A stretch of 64,000 nt of DNA from Terrimonas sp. (GTDB lineage: Bacteria > Bacteroidota > Bacteroidia > Chitinophagales > Chitinophagaceae). How positions within the stretch are numbered: position 1 is the first letter of the stretch; each line of letters starts with the position of its first letter. This document shows, one piece after another, positions 18,219-26,545 of this stretch. The notes under the pieces were generated by a model. The model had not been told where the DNA came from. It saw nothing but the letters and a program-made list of their open reading frames with translations, and made no database searches. A program made the translations under genes and the position numbers. Location: NCBI RefSeq assembly GCF_003075435.1, contig NZ_QCZJ01000013.1, positions 1 to 64,000 of the forward strand, written 5' to 3'.

Positions 18219-19721
18219 TTATTTTAATCTCAACCTGTTTTTTAAACTGTTCCATACAGGCTTTACGTCAGGAGAGAGATTGAACGCTATTATACTGCCA
18301 CCGTATAATAATACAAAAGCCAAACTGCGTAGTATAAGCCCGGCAAAACCATGCATATTCCTGAATGTGAAATAACATATCACATAGCTTATAAGCGCGA
18401 TAAACAAAGTATAAATGGTTTCTTTGGTAAATGGTTGAAGTTTAAATTTTTTCCAGAGAAAAATGATCCGGATAGTATTATAAATTATCGTTGATATTAA
18501 TGTAGCCATCGGTGGGCCGAGTATATCAAACTTCTTTACAAAAATATATGTAAGCGGCAACGTAAACGCCAGGAGTATGATACCACAAAATAATTCGAAC
18601 CTCCAGTAATTTGATGTGCCGATGATCTGTGCATTCAAACCGGTGCCAAGGTCAACAACTTTAGTAAGTCCCAATACAACAAAGGCTGTAAAGCCCAGCA
18701 GGTATGCCGGTTTCAGGTTCAATGTAACAATTGCTTCAGTATAATTTAGAGCAATAAGCAAATAAATACCGGCTGCAAAAAGCAGAAGGTTTAAGGAAGA
18801 ACGCTGGTATATCTTCTGCAGCATTGAAATGTTTTTATCTTTCCATGCCTGCGACAAATGCGCGATAGATGCTGCCACAATTCCGCGCTGCGGAGCCTGT
18901 ATAATACTTGTCATGGTTTGTGCAAGTGTAAATATCGCTGCTTTTTCAAGCCCTCCATCCAATACAGAGGCTATAACCATAGTATCAAAAACCTGTGATA
19001 AAGTAAAAACCAGCGTACCGGAATATACAAATACACAAAACGAAATGATCTTTTTAAGATAGCGCCTTGTTACCTTACTTGGGGAAAAATTAATGCGGAG
19101 TTTTTTTGAATAGACAAGGTAAATGAGCAAGGTTAGTGCGATGGCAGGATATCCCAAAGCATATAGCTTAATGAACAGGGAAAAATCTTTAATGACATGA
19201 AAAATAAATAGTACGATCAGTACAGTTGTAAACAGCCGCCATTCTACCTCACGCAGAAAATTGGTTAATACAGGTTTTTTTATGATCTGCGTATATGCTT
19301 CCAATATGGTATAAATAGTTAGCCCGAATGCCATGGGAAAGATCCAGTAATAATAATTCACCAGTTCCGGTGCATTGGTATTGTATTTTTTTACAACAAC
19401 ATCTTTGAGCAGCCAGCCACCAATCATCACTATTATAAAACCTATAATGCTTACCAGCAAAGCCCAGGAAAGCATGTCATTTTTTTTATCAGGCAAATGA
19501 TAATTGTAGTAGGGATAGAATTTATAAACAAAAGAAGGCATACCAAATGCTGCGAATGCCTGCATAGCCAGTGAGATGGCGATAAAAACGCCGGTTAATC
19601 CATACTGATCTTCTGCAAATAACCCCTCTTTGGTAAAAAAATACACATTGAGCATACCAATGGCAAAACCAACATATATAACTATTGATGAGATAATGCT
19701 TTGCCTTCTGATAGTGCTCAT
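18219..19721 (-). CDS. Polysaccharide/lipid flippase (MOP superfamily)
   Basis: 500 residues from the ATG at 19721 (an in-frame start at 19751 adds ten hydrophobic residues without family support). The product has about 14 membrane segments; the N-terminus STIRRQSIISSIVIYVGFAIGMLNVYFFTKEG is typical of the Bacteroidota oligosaccharide flippase group related to Wzx/MurJ-type exporters. Such proteins flip lipid-linked saccharides across the inner membrane. The expected substrate genes are not nearby, so the cargo is unknown. Confidence 0.85.
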   Translation of the reverse strand: MSTIRRQSIISSIVIYVGFAIGMLNVYFFTKEGLFAEDQYGLTGVFIAISLAMQAFAAFGMPSFVYKFYPYYNYHLPDKKNDMLSWALLVSIIGFIIVMIGGWLLKDVVVKKYNTNAPELVNYYYWIFPMAFGLTIYTILEAYTQIIKKPVLTNFLREVEWRLFTTVLIVLFIFHVIKDFSLFIKLYALGYPAIALTLLIYLVYSKKLRINFSPSKVTRRYLKKIISFCVFVYSGTLVFTLSQVFDTMVIASVLDGGLEKAAIFTLAQTMTSIIQAPQRGIVAASIAHLSQAWKDKNISMLQKIYQRSSLNLLLFAAGIYLLIALNYTEAIVTLNLKPAYLLGFTAFVVLGLTKVVDLGTGLNAQIIGTSNYWRFELFCGIILLAFTLPLTYIFVKKFDILGPPMATLISTIIYNTIRIIFLWKKFKLQPFTKETIYTLFIALISYVICYFTFRNMHGFAGLILRSLAFVLLYGGSIIAFNLSPDVKPVWNSLKNRLRLK

Positions 19722-19857
19722 GCGGTAAAGATAAAGGCTAAAGAAAAGCAATTGCGCGGGTTTAAAAAAATGTATTCGTTAATGTCGCAGACCAGGAGGT
19801 AACAATATTTACGGCATATGGTTTCGCAATAAGGCGCCGCTCAATAATATCTTTCAG

Positions 19858-19965
19858 AAACCTCCATTAAAGGCGAAAGGCGTGAGGTGTAGGGTTTAAG
19901 GCCTTATATCTCCCACCCCTATACCCTATACCATCCACCCTATACCCTCTATTACAAACAAATAA
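19858..19965 (+). repeat. CCCTATACC-type short tandem phrases
   Basis: The 254-base gap before the 712-residue gene contains CACCCCTATACCCTATACCATCCACCCTATACCC-like tandem phrases (period about 8-12), preceded by the phrase AGGTGTAGGG, which reappears after the DUF5007-like gene near 49112-49121 (AGGTGTAGGG). No gene is seen. Confidence 0.55.
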
Positions 19966-19975
19966 AACTTTTATT

Positions 19976-22114
19976 ATGAAGAAGAATGAAAAAGGGCAGC
20001 AGGATTCCGCGAAGCTTGTTGAATTCCGGAACAACAGTAAATTATTGCTTCTTGAAAACCCCAATTATTTTGGAGTGCAGGATAAGGAGAATAAGGAGAT
20101 CCTGGCGTTTAAGCCTGTAGTTGAGCTTTTATTCAACACCACGTTTGAAGAGCTGACTTGTGTGAGCTATAATCCGGCCAAAGAGTGGTTAAGCGCCAAT
20201 ATAAAAATAAAGCAAAGCTTTGGCTATGCCGGTGGCGCATGCACCGCGGGCAGCAAAGAATTTGTACGATTTTTTGTAAGCTACGATAATGGCGCTACAT
20301 GGGATGATGAAGGCGTGGTTGATTTTGATGCACACGACCTGAACTTTGACAGTGATATATGTTATGAGGTTGGTAAAACATTTAAGCCGAAAAGAAAAAG
20401 CTGCTGCGATAAAAATGCGGTATTGCCTCTTGTAAGAGCCATCCTTTCATGGAATACCGTTCCGCCTCCCGGTAACTGGTGGTGGATACCCATTTGGGGC
20501 AACAGGCTTGAAGCTTATATACAGGCGGCTCCATCAAAAAGCATTATCTGTTATTTTGATAAGCTGTTTACACAAGTGGATATTAAACTTAATGAGCAAC
20601 AATTTGCAATGTTAGATGATGCAACAGCAGACCTTGATTGTGTGCCACCGGTTAAAGAAGAAAATATTTCAATACAGGAGCTTAAGAAATATTATTCCGG
20701 GCAGGTAGAAGATGCCAGGATTGGTCATCAGCTTGCATATGCTTTGTTCAATAACAACTCAGCAATAACAAGTAATAAGTTTGAGCTCTTTAAAAAATAT
20801 GACCTTAACCTGGGCAGCATACTTGATTTTTTAAAGCAAAATAAATTTAATACAGGCTATGAAGAAGTAAAATGTGTTGGGTTGAACAGGAATTATAATT
20901 TGCTCAACGCCGCTGTTCAAATAAAAAGACCAACCGGTTATTCCGGCGGCTTATGCACAAAAGGCAGCATGGAATACCTGGCTTATTATATGGATTTTGG
21001 CGGAGGCTGGGTATACATGGGCACCAGTGCTGTAAATGTGCATGATATTCCCACCATACCGCGGGAAGGATTGTGGTACAACGCGCCATTGCATGTTTAT
21101 CTCACACCATATCAAAAAAAGTGGTGCGAAACAGGCAAAGCAAAAATAAGGGTAATACTTTCCTGGAGTGTAGTGCCGCCGGTGAACCCGGACTGGATTG
21201 CGCCCTGGGGAGACCGGGAAGAATGCAATGTTGAAATAAAACCATTGCCTAAAGATGTGCCGCCGGGCGAAATTTATCCATTTATTGAATTGCTGGGCGG
21301 AATGCCGGTAGATTTGATAAGCGCAATAACAGGTAATGCTACCGGTGTGCATACACTTGGATTTACAGCTAATGACAGTCCGTTTGATGGAAACATTATG
21401 ATAAGAGGAAGATTATTCAACCAGAATAATCATATTTTCAAATACAGGTTGCTTATCACAGAGCCTGCAACAGCGGAACATCCGGTAATGGATGCCGTGA
21501 ATATAAAAACAGATACGCTTGGTGTAATATCTCCATTCATTACGCTTACACCAGTTGCGCCTGATGGTTGGATGGATTACCTGGCAAATCCATTTACAAA
21601 TACAGTAATCGTAGATGATTTCTTTGGAAAATTTGTGCCAACAAAAGAAGGTAAGCATTTTATAAGGATGGAGTTTTTTGATGTTACGGACAACATTATA
21701 TACAGCAGCAATACCGTAATGTTTAATGTAGATAAAACATATCCTGTTGTAGACATTAACATTACAAACGGAACCGGTAATTGCGGCGACTTTATTCCGG
21801 GAGATACTATTGCTGGCACTTATTCAATTGCAGATGATCATTGCCATTCGATGTCAATAAGCATAACACCTGCAGCCGAAGCAGCAGGGTCAGTAATTTC
21901 TATTGATGCTGTGATTACATCTACATTATCATTTGCCGGCGGCACACTTGCCAATACAGGGCAAGCAGGTACATGGCAGATACAAACGCCGGCTACTATA
22001 CCACCCTGCGGATATAATGTATGGATTGCAGGCACTGACAGAACAATTGTGCACAGCAGCGGATTCTATCATTATTCATCACTGGCAAGAGGATTCTGTG
22101 TTCGTAAACCATAA
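19976..22114 (+). CDS. 712-residue protein with an internally duplicated Cys/Trp-rich domain, function unknown
   Basis: No signal peptide or membrane segment is visible. Two related units of about 125 residues lie at about 60-184 and 298-423. Both contain a CVxxNxxxxxLxAxxxIKxxxGYxGGxCTxGSxE opening (C62/C300, C89/C327), a later Cys (C143 or C144 / C384), the LSWxxVPP strand (158-163 / 396-401) and a W-G-x-R-x-E end. A Pro-rich hinge (about 424-432) leads to a beta-rich C-terminal region (433-712) with Asp/Thr strands and further cysteines. The duplication is plain in the sequence; the family is not one I recognise. A DUF1360 gene follows after 19 bases and a third small gene after 11 more, so they form an apparent operon closed by a strong terminator. 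Confidence 0.85.
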   Translation: MKKNEKGQQDSAKLVEFRNNSKLLLLENPNYFGVQDKENKEILAFKPVVELLFNTTFEELTCVSYNPAKEWLSANIKIKQSFGYAGGACTAGSKEFVRFFVSYDNGATWDDEGVVDFDAHDLNFDSDICYEVGKTFKPKRKSCCDKNAVLPLVRAILSWNTVPPPGNWWWIPIWGNRLEAYIQAAPSKSIICYFDKLFTQVDIKLNEQQFAMLDDATADLDCVPPVKEENISIQELKKYYSGQVEDARIGHQLAYALFNNNSAITSNKFELFKKYDLNLGSILDFLKQNKFNTGYEEVKCVGLNRNYNLLNAAVQIKRPTGYSGGLCTKGSMEYLAYYMDFGGGWVYMGTSAVNVHDIPTIPREGLWYNAPLHVYLTPYQKKWCETGKAKIRVILSWSVVPPVNPDWIAPWGDREECNVEIKPLPKDVPPGEIYPFIELLGGMPVDLISAITGNATGVHTLGFTANDSPFDGNIMIRGRLFNQNNHIFKYRLLITEPATAEHPVMDAVNIKTDTLGVISPFITLTPVAPDGWMDYLANPFTNTVIVDDFFGKFVPTKEGKHFIRMEFFDVTDNIIYSSNTVMFNVDKTYPVVDINITNGTGNCGDFIPGDTIAGTYSIADDHCHSMSISITPAAEAAGSVISIDAVITSTLSFAGGTLANTGQAGTWQIQTPATIPPCGYNVWIAGTDRTIVHSSGFYHYSSLARGFCVRKP

Positions 22115-22133
22115 TTAGTGTAAAAGTTAAAAT

Positions 22134-22439
22134 ATGTATTGGTATATGTTTATAAGTGTGCTGGCAGCCTGGCGGCTTACACACCTGCTGCAGGCGGAAG
22201 ACGGACCTTTTGACATTATCTATTACATAAGAAAAAAAGCAGGAACAGGCTTCTTCGGAAGCCTGCTCGACTGCTTTTATTGCGTAAGCATTTGGGTTGC
22301 GGTTCCATTTGCAATATGGCTCGGTAACAGGTGGTGGGAAATATTGTTGTACTGGCTGGCTATATCAGGGGCTGTTTGCCTGCTTGAACAATTTACCGGC
22401 AATAAAAAAACTAATACACCGGATTATAAAGAAGACTAA
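22134..22439 (+). CDS. DUF1360 small membrane protein
   Basis: 101 residues. The AAWRLTHLLQAEDGPFDI start, the central LLDCFYCVSIWVAVPFAIW segment with its CxxC pair, and the WWEILLYWLAISGAVCLLEQ end are the DUF1360 signature. Two or three membrane segments are predicted. Members occur in Bacillus spore-related loci and in scattered Gram-negative loci, without a defined function. It lies between the duplicated-domain gene and the small MCNCG gene, so the three probably act together. Confidence 0.85.
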   Translation: MYWYMFISVLAAWRLTHLLQAEDGPFDIIYYIRKKAGTGFFGSLLDCFYCVSIWVAVPFAIWLGNRWWEILLYWLAISGAVCLLEQFTGNKKTNTPDYKED

Positions 22440-22450
22440 AATTTAAAACT

Positions 22451-22720
22451 ATGTGCAACTGCGGAAGTAAACGGGAATACCTTACTCAGCAACATTCAAC
22501 TGCCACAGGTATTATTTCGCCTGCTGAAGAATATGCCAACCATAACAAAAGCGCAAATGTTCGGTTTGAGTATATTGGTAATACGGCATTAACGGTAACA
22601 GGAACTATAACCGGCAGGCGATATCGCTTTAATAGCCCGGGTGAAGTTTTACAGGTAGATAGCAGGGATGCATCCGGATTGATGTTAGTACCGGTATTAA
22701 GAAAAGCGCTGGATGCTTAG
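22451..22720 (+). CDS. Small protein with N-terminal CNC motif, unknown function
   Basis: 89 residues. It begins MCNCGSKRE, a potential metal or disulfide site. The second half, VRFEYIGNTALTVTGTITGR, then YRFNSPGEVLQVDSRDA and a VPVL end, resembles a small family I associate with structural regions of Mu-like prophages and related clusters (a one-domain beta fold); this link is from memory and unverified. It is the last gene of the three-gene cassette and is followed by a perfect terminator. Confidence 0.75.
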   Translation: MCNCGSKREYLTQQHSTATGIISPAEEYANHNKSANVRFEYIGNTALTVTGTITGRRYRFNSPGEVLQVDSRDASGLMLVPVLRKALDA

Positions 22721-22789
22721 ATAAACAAACAAATTTTGCTGAAAATAATTGGTCCGTTTGGGGTCGCGTATTCAGGTTTGAAAACAATC

Positions 22790-22826
22790 CGGGAGATACT
22801 TATATTGGGTATCTCCCGATTTTTTA
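22790..22826 (+). terminator. Strong Rho-independent terminator of the three-gene cassette
   Basis: Perfect 10-base stem CGGGAGATAC / GTATCTCCCG with a 9-base loop followed by ATTTTTTATT. Confidence 0.9.
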
Positions 22827-22955
22827 TTAGCAGGGTTAAATGTAAAAATTTAAAATACAAGTTGTCAGTCTTCATTTGATCAGGATTTACTAATATCGGG
22901 GAAGCATAGCTAAGGTATCATATTCTTCTTTAACTGGTAATCAAAAGAACTTGTC

Positions 22956-23804
22956 ATGAAAAAATTATCCCTTGCTTTCTTTTTTCTTCTTTCCATAAGA
23001 TTTGCTGATGCACAAAACCCTCCCAGGCTGATTGTTCGTGCTGATGATATGGGTTTTGCGCATAGCGGCAACCTTGCGTTGATCAAAACATGGAAAGACG
23101 GTATTGCCACGTCTATTGAAGTAATTGTTCCTTCACCCTGGTTTCCGGAGGCGGTAAAGCTGCTGGCAGAAAATCCTGCCATAGATGTTGGTATTCATCT
23201 TGCTATTACCAGCGAATGGGATAATGTAAAATGGAGACCGGTTTCTGATTGCCCATCTTTAAAAGATGAAGACGGATATTTTTACCCGATGATATGGCCG
23301 AATAAAAATTATCCCCAACGCGCTATACTGGACCATCCCTTTACATTAGAAGATATTGAAAAGGAATTCAGGGCACAGATTGAGCTGGCGCTGAAAAAAA
23401 TTCCACGCATCAGCCATATATCCGCGCATATGGGCTGTACAAATATCAATCCGCAGGTAAAACAAATGGTCGAAAAACTTTCCAAAGCATATAAAATACA
23501 TATAGATCTTGCTGAGAAAAAAGTAAAGAGCATTGGCTTTACCGGGCCTCATAAAACCTTTGCTGAAAAGAAAGCAGGTTTTCTTGCAACACTGGAATCC
23601 TTACAACCCGGCAATACTTATTTGTTTGTTGAGCATCCCGCGTTTGATGACGCGGAAATGCGCGCCATACATCATATAGGCTATGAAAATGTGGCAGAAG
23701 ACAGGCAGGGCGTAACAGATCTGTTTACAGATGAAGAGATAAAGGCTTTTATAAAAAAGAAGCATATTCAGTTGATCAGCTATATGGATTTGATGAAGGA
23801 GTAG
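22956..23804 (+). CDS. Exported YdjC/ChbG-type carbohydrate deacetylase
   Basis: 282 residues with a signal peptide (MKKLSLAFFFLLSIRFADAQ). The mature domain begins LIVRADDMGF with the metal-binding Asp pair (D30, D31), followed by VGIHLAIT and SHISAHMGC, which supply the histidines of the YdjC (ChbG/HpnK) fold. Family members remove an acetyl group from N-acetylated sugars. An exported version would act on periplasmic or surface glycans. It is single and convergent with the MBL-fold gene. No sugar-uptake genes are adjacent. Confidence 0.85.
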   Translation: MKKLSLAFFFLLSIRFADAQNPPRLIVRADDMGFAHSGNLALIKTWKDGIATSIEVIVPSPWFPEAVKLLAENPAIDVGIHLAITSEWDNVKWRPVSDCPSLKDEDGYFYPMIWPNKNYPQRAILDHPFTLEDIEKEFRAQIELALKKIPRISHISAHMGCTNINPQVKQMVEKLSKAYKIHIDLAEKKVKSIGFTGPHKTFAEKKAGFLATLESLQPGNTYLFVEHPAFDDAEMRAIHHIGYENVAEDRQGVTDLFTDEEIKAFIKKKHIQLISYMDLMKE

Positions 23805-23814
23805 ATAGTTTTTC

Positions 23815-24654
23815 CTAAAGTATTCTGATGACTCTTTCATTAATAGCCGGAAACTTTTTAAACATGGCGTCATCATGCCCCGGCAAAATGTATTGAGGTT
23901 TTGAAGCCTGTGTTTTCATCCGCTGCATATTCTTTATGTAACCAGCAGCGTTCATTGTTCCATACGATGGCGGCGGCAGCATTTTATGCAGATTATAGTA
24001 TATCCAGATATTATCCGATGCAATTACTACTTTATTCACACCTGATTGCACTACTACATATTGAGAATTATAAGTGTGCCGGGAACCTGTGAAAACTGTA
24101 ATGCCTTTGATGATCTCTTTATTATCACCATCAACCAATTTTAATTTGCCGGCCATATTCAATTGCAGCAGAAACTCCACGTTTCTTGGTGCAATGCCAC
24201 CTGGTTTGACGGGTTTCTGCCATGCTTCCCCGGTATAGTATGTATAATCCTCCTTTTGCATCCATACCGTAGCACCCGGAAACAATGGTAATCCATCAAT
24301 ATGATCCCAATGCGGATGTGAAATGATGATATCCGAAACTGCATCTGCGGGTATGCCCAACCGTAGTAAAACGGAATCAGGTCTTTCATAGTCGGTAAGG
24401 CCGAAGTCGATGGCATTTGACAGGTCCATTCTGCAACCTGCATCCACCAATATATTTTTTCCCTCAGGAGATTTGATCAGCCAGAAATGAAAACTTATGG
24501 ATACACTGTCTTTTTCCGGTCCGTTATTTACCCAGTTGGATACAGGAGTAGGCGCTTTAAGAACTGCATATTTCAGTGCATAAATTTCAAAACTGCCCTG
24601 CGCATTAAGTAATACAGAAAATAATATGCCGGTAAATAAAAGAAGGTATTTCAT
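23815..24654 (-). CDS. Exported MBL-fold metallo-hydrolase
   Basis: 279 residues. A signal peptide (MKYLLLFTGILFSVLLNAQ) is followed by a metallo-beta-lactamase fold with the complete HxHxDH motif at H113, H115, D117 and H118 (SHPHWDHIDG), a later His in TGSRHTYNSQ, an Asp in VIASDN and a final H in LPGHDD. The pattern is nearest to the lactonase-like (AHL lactonase/arylsulfatase-like) branch, but the substrate cannot be assigned. The gene lies 27 bases downstream of a DUF418 gene and is probably cotranscribed with it. Confidence 0.85.
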   Translation of the reverse strand: MKYLLLFTGILFSVLLNAQGSFEIYALKYAVLKAPTPVSNWVNNGPEKDSVSISFHFWLIKSPEGKNILVDAGCRMDLSNAIDFGLTDYERPDSVLLRLGIPADAVSDIIISHPHWDHIDGLPLFPGATVWMQKEDYTYYTGEAWQKPVKPGGIAPRNVEFLLQLNMAGKLKLVDGDNKEIIKGITVFTGSRHTYNSQYVVVQSGVNKVVIASDNIWIYYNLHKMLPPPSYGTMNAAGYIKNMQRMKTQASKPQYILPGHDDAMFKKFPAINERVIRIL

Positions 24655-24681
24655 TGTTGCTTTGGTTTATAGAGGAATAAA

Positions 24682-25920
24682 TTAAATGTGTTTTTTTATT
24701 GGTAGTCTCTTTCCGTAGGAGAGTTGACGCCACAACCATTCCAACGGTCCGTAATTAAAATACCGCATCCAGTAATGACTGTATAGAACCTGTACTAAAA
24801 AAATCAGTATTGCCACAGGTATAAAAAATGCCAAGCCTTTATTACCTCCAAGTCCAAAGCCTATGCCATAATACAGTATAATACCAAATACGCTTTGAGC
24901 AATATAGTTGGTGAGTGCCATCCTTCCTATAGGCTGCAGCCAGCTAAATTTTGAAGGACTGCGATGATACCACAATATAGCTGTTGACGCATAACCTACA
25001 CTCAGAGGCGCTACATTCAAACAATAAAATAATGTATCCCAAAGTCCGCCAGGTGCCGGCAAAGAAATATTATCATCATCGAAATATGTATATCCCAAAC
25101 CCGAGCAAAAGCCTGTAACCAGGCACCAAATACTAATTTTTTTCAGAAGCGTTTTATTTTGTTCAATACGTTCATAGAGTTTTGCTCTTCCAACGCACAA
25201 ACCTAAAATAAACATAGCTAGTACTTTGGGTAAGCGGTTTGTATCCATCCTGTGTTGCCAGCCCCACCAGAACCCAGAGCGATTCCATAATAAAATGCCT
25301 TTATAATTTTTATGAGCAATAACCCATGTTGGTATATTATCTTCTGTTATTCCGGCTTTGTTATCATAATAAATACCAGCCATTGCAAATGGGTGACTAA
25401 TATTCCATTTGCCATCTGTAAGAACTTTTGCTAAATCAAACAAGAGCGGAGAAGCCAGTAGAATTATACTTGAAATAATAAGCGTCTTGTTACTGCATTT
25501 TCTGAATAGCGGCAAAACTGCTCCGGTTATAGCATAAAAGAAAAGAATATCACCATCCCACAATAAAAAGCTATGTGCAAGCCCGAATATTGCAAGAAAG
25601 AAAATCCTTCGGTAAAAAAAGAGTAAACCTTTGGTACTGCCTTCATTTTTCTGAAAAAAAATTATAGCGAAGCCTATACCAAATAACAAAGAAAAAAGGG
25701 AATAAAACTTGCCATCAATAAGAGCAGTATTGAAATATTTTAGCCAGCGATCAATAGCTGCCGTGGAAAATGCGGCAATATGCTCCGGCTTCTGAAAAAT
25801 ATACATTGAAAAATAACCCGCATTAGCAATGCAAATTCCAAGCAAAGCAAATCCTCTTAACACATCTAATACACCGGAGCGGGCATTATCGGCTACAGGA
25901 AAATGTTTGGGTTGAAGCAT
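24682..25920 (-). CDS. DUF418-family membrane protein (YeiB-like)
   Basis: 412 residues with about ten membrane segments. The N-terminus RSGVLDVLRGFALLGICIANAG, the HSFLLWDGDILFFYAITG segment, and the C-terminal DUF418 block (GRMALTNYIAQSVFGIILYYG, then the Y-S-H-Y-W-M-R-Y-F-xYGPLEWLWR-like end) are characteristic. Related proteins belong to the acyltransferase-3/YeiB transmembrane group, and a role in acyl transfer or transport is suspected but unproven. Its 27-base gap to the MBL-fold gene suggests an operon. Confidence 0.88.
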   Translation of the reverse strand: MLQPKHFPVADNARSGVLDVLRGFALLGICIANAGYFSMYIFQKPEHIAAFSTAAIDRWLKYFNTALIDGKFYSLFSLLFGIGFAIIFFQKNEGSTKGLLFFYRRIFFLAIFGLAHSFLLWDGDILFFYAITGAVLPLFRKCSNKTLIISSIILLASPLLFDLAKVLTDGKWNISHPFAMAGIYYDNKAGITEDNIPTWVIAHKNYKGILLWNRSGFWWGWQHRMDTNRLPKVLAMFILGLCVGRAKLYERIEQNKTLLKKISIWCLVTGFCSGLGYTYFDDDNISLPAPGGLWDTLFYCLNVAPLSVGYASTAILWYHRSPSKFSWLQPIGRMALTNYIAQSVFGIILYYGIGFGLGGNKGLAFFIPVAILIFLVQVLYSHYWMRYFNYGPLEWLWRQLSYGKRLPIKKHI

Positions 25921-26084
25921 TGCATTTTGTAATGCATTAAGCTACAAAACTTTTTCACCAAAAGGAAGAATTTTAAATTGATGGTTGAAATAAATAATTA
26001 TATCCTGGCGCTACCGGTAAAAGCAACCTGGCAGCTAAATGAATGCAGGCATTTAAACAATATTTGTAACTTGAATTAAAAAAC

Positions 26085-26540
26085 ATGAAACCACTCTATA
26101 TATTAATGCTCCTCGGTGTATATGTATCATGTAATCCCGCAGGAGAGAAACCGAAAAATGAAACCCCGGAAGCCAATAAAACCAATTCGTCATCCATTAT
26201 TAATTGCTATAAATATGAAAGCGCATCAGATACTGTTGTTTTAAAATTAATCAGGGTTGGAGCATCTGTTACAGGCACATTGGTTTATAAGCTAAAAGAA
26301 AAAGACAAGAATATGGGCACTATACAAGGATATATGAAGGAAAATATACTGGTTGCAGATTATACATTTATGTCAGAAGGAACACAGTCGATAAGGCAGG
26401 TTGCATTTAAATCAGATGGAGATAGCTTTACAGAAGGATATGGCGATATTGTAGATGAAAATGAAAAGTTTAGGTTCAAGAACCTTGATTCATTAACTTT
26501 TAATACTTCTGTTAAACTATCAGGATATCCGTGTGAATAG
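26085..26540 (+). CDS. Small lipoprotein, function unknown
   Basis: 151 residues. Leader MKPLYILMLLGVYVSCNPAG has the lipobox YVSC, followed by a charged linker rich in Glu, Lys and Thr. The mature domain (about 40-151) alternates short beta strands (CYKYESASDTVVLKL, VTGTLVYKLKEKDKNMGTI) and ends SVKLSGYPCE, a layout common in Bacteroidota lipoproteins of unknown role. It is convergent with ispG; the stop codons are five bases apart. Confidence 0.75.
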   Translation: MKPLYILMLLGVYVSCNPAGEKPKNETPEANKTNSSSIINCYKYESASDTVVLKLIRVGASVTGTLVYKLKEKDKNMGTIQGYMKENILVADYTFMSEGTQSIRQVAFKSDGDSFTEGYGDIVDENEKFRFKNLDSLTFNTSVKLSGYPCE

Positions 26541-26545
26541 GCATT

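Noticed and set aside
19858-19965. Telomere-like or phase-variable repeat
   Set aside because: The units vary in length and sequence; the length is not enough to support slippage as more than a possibility.
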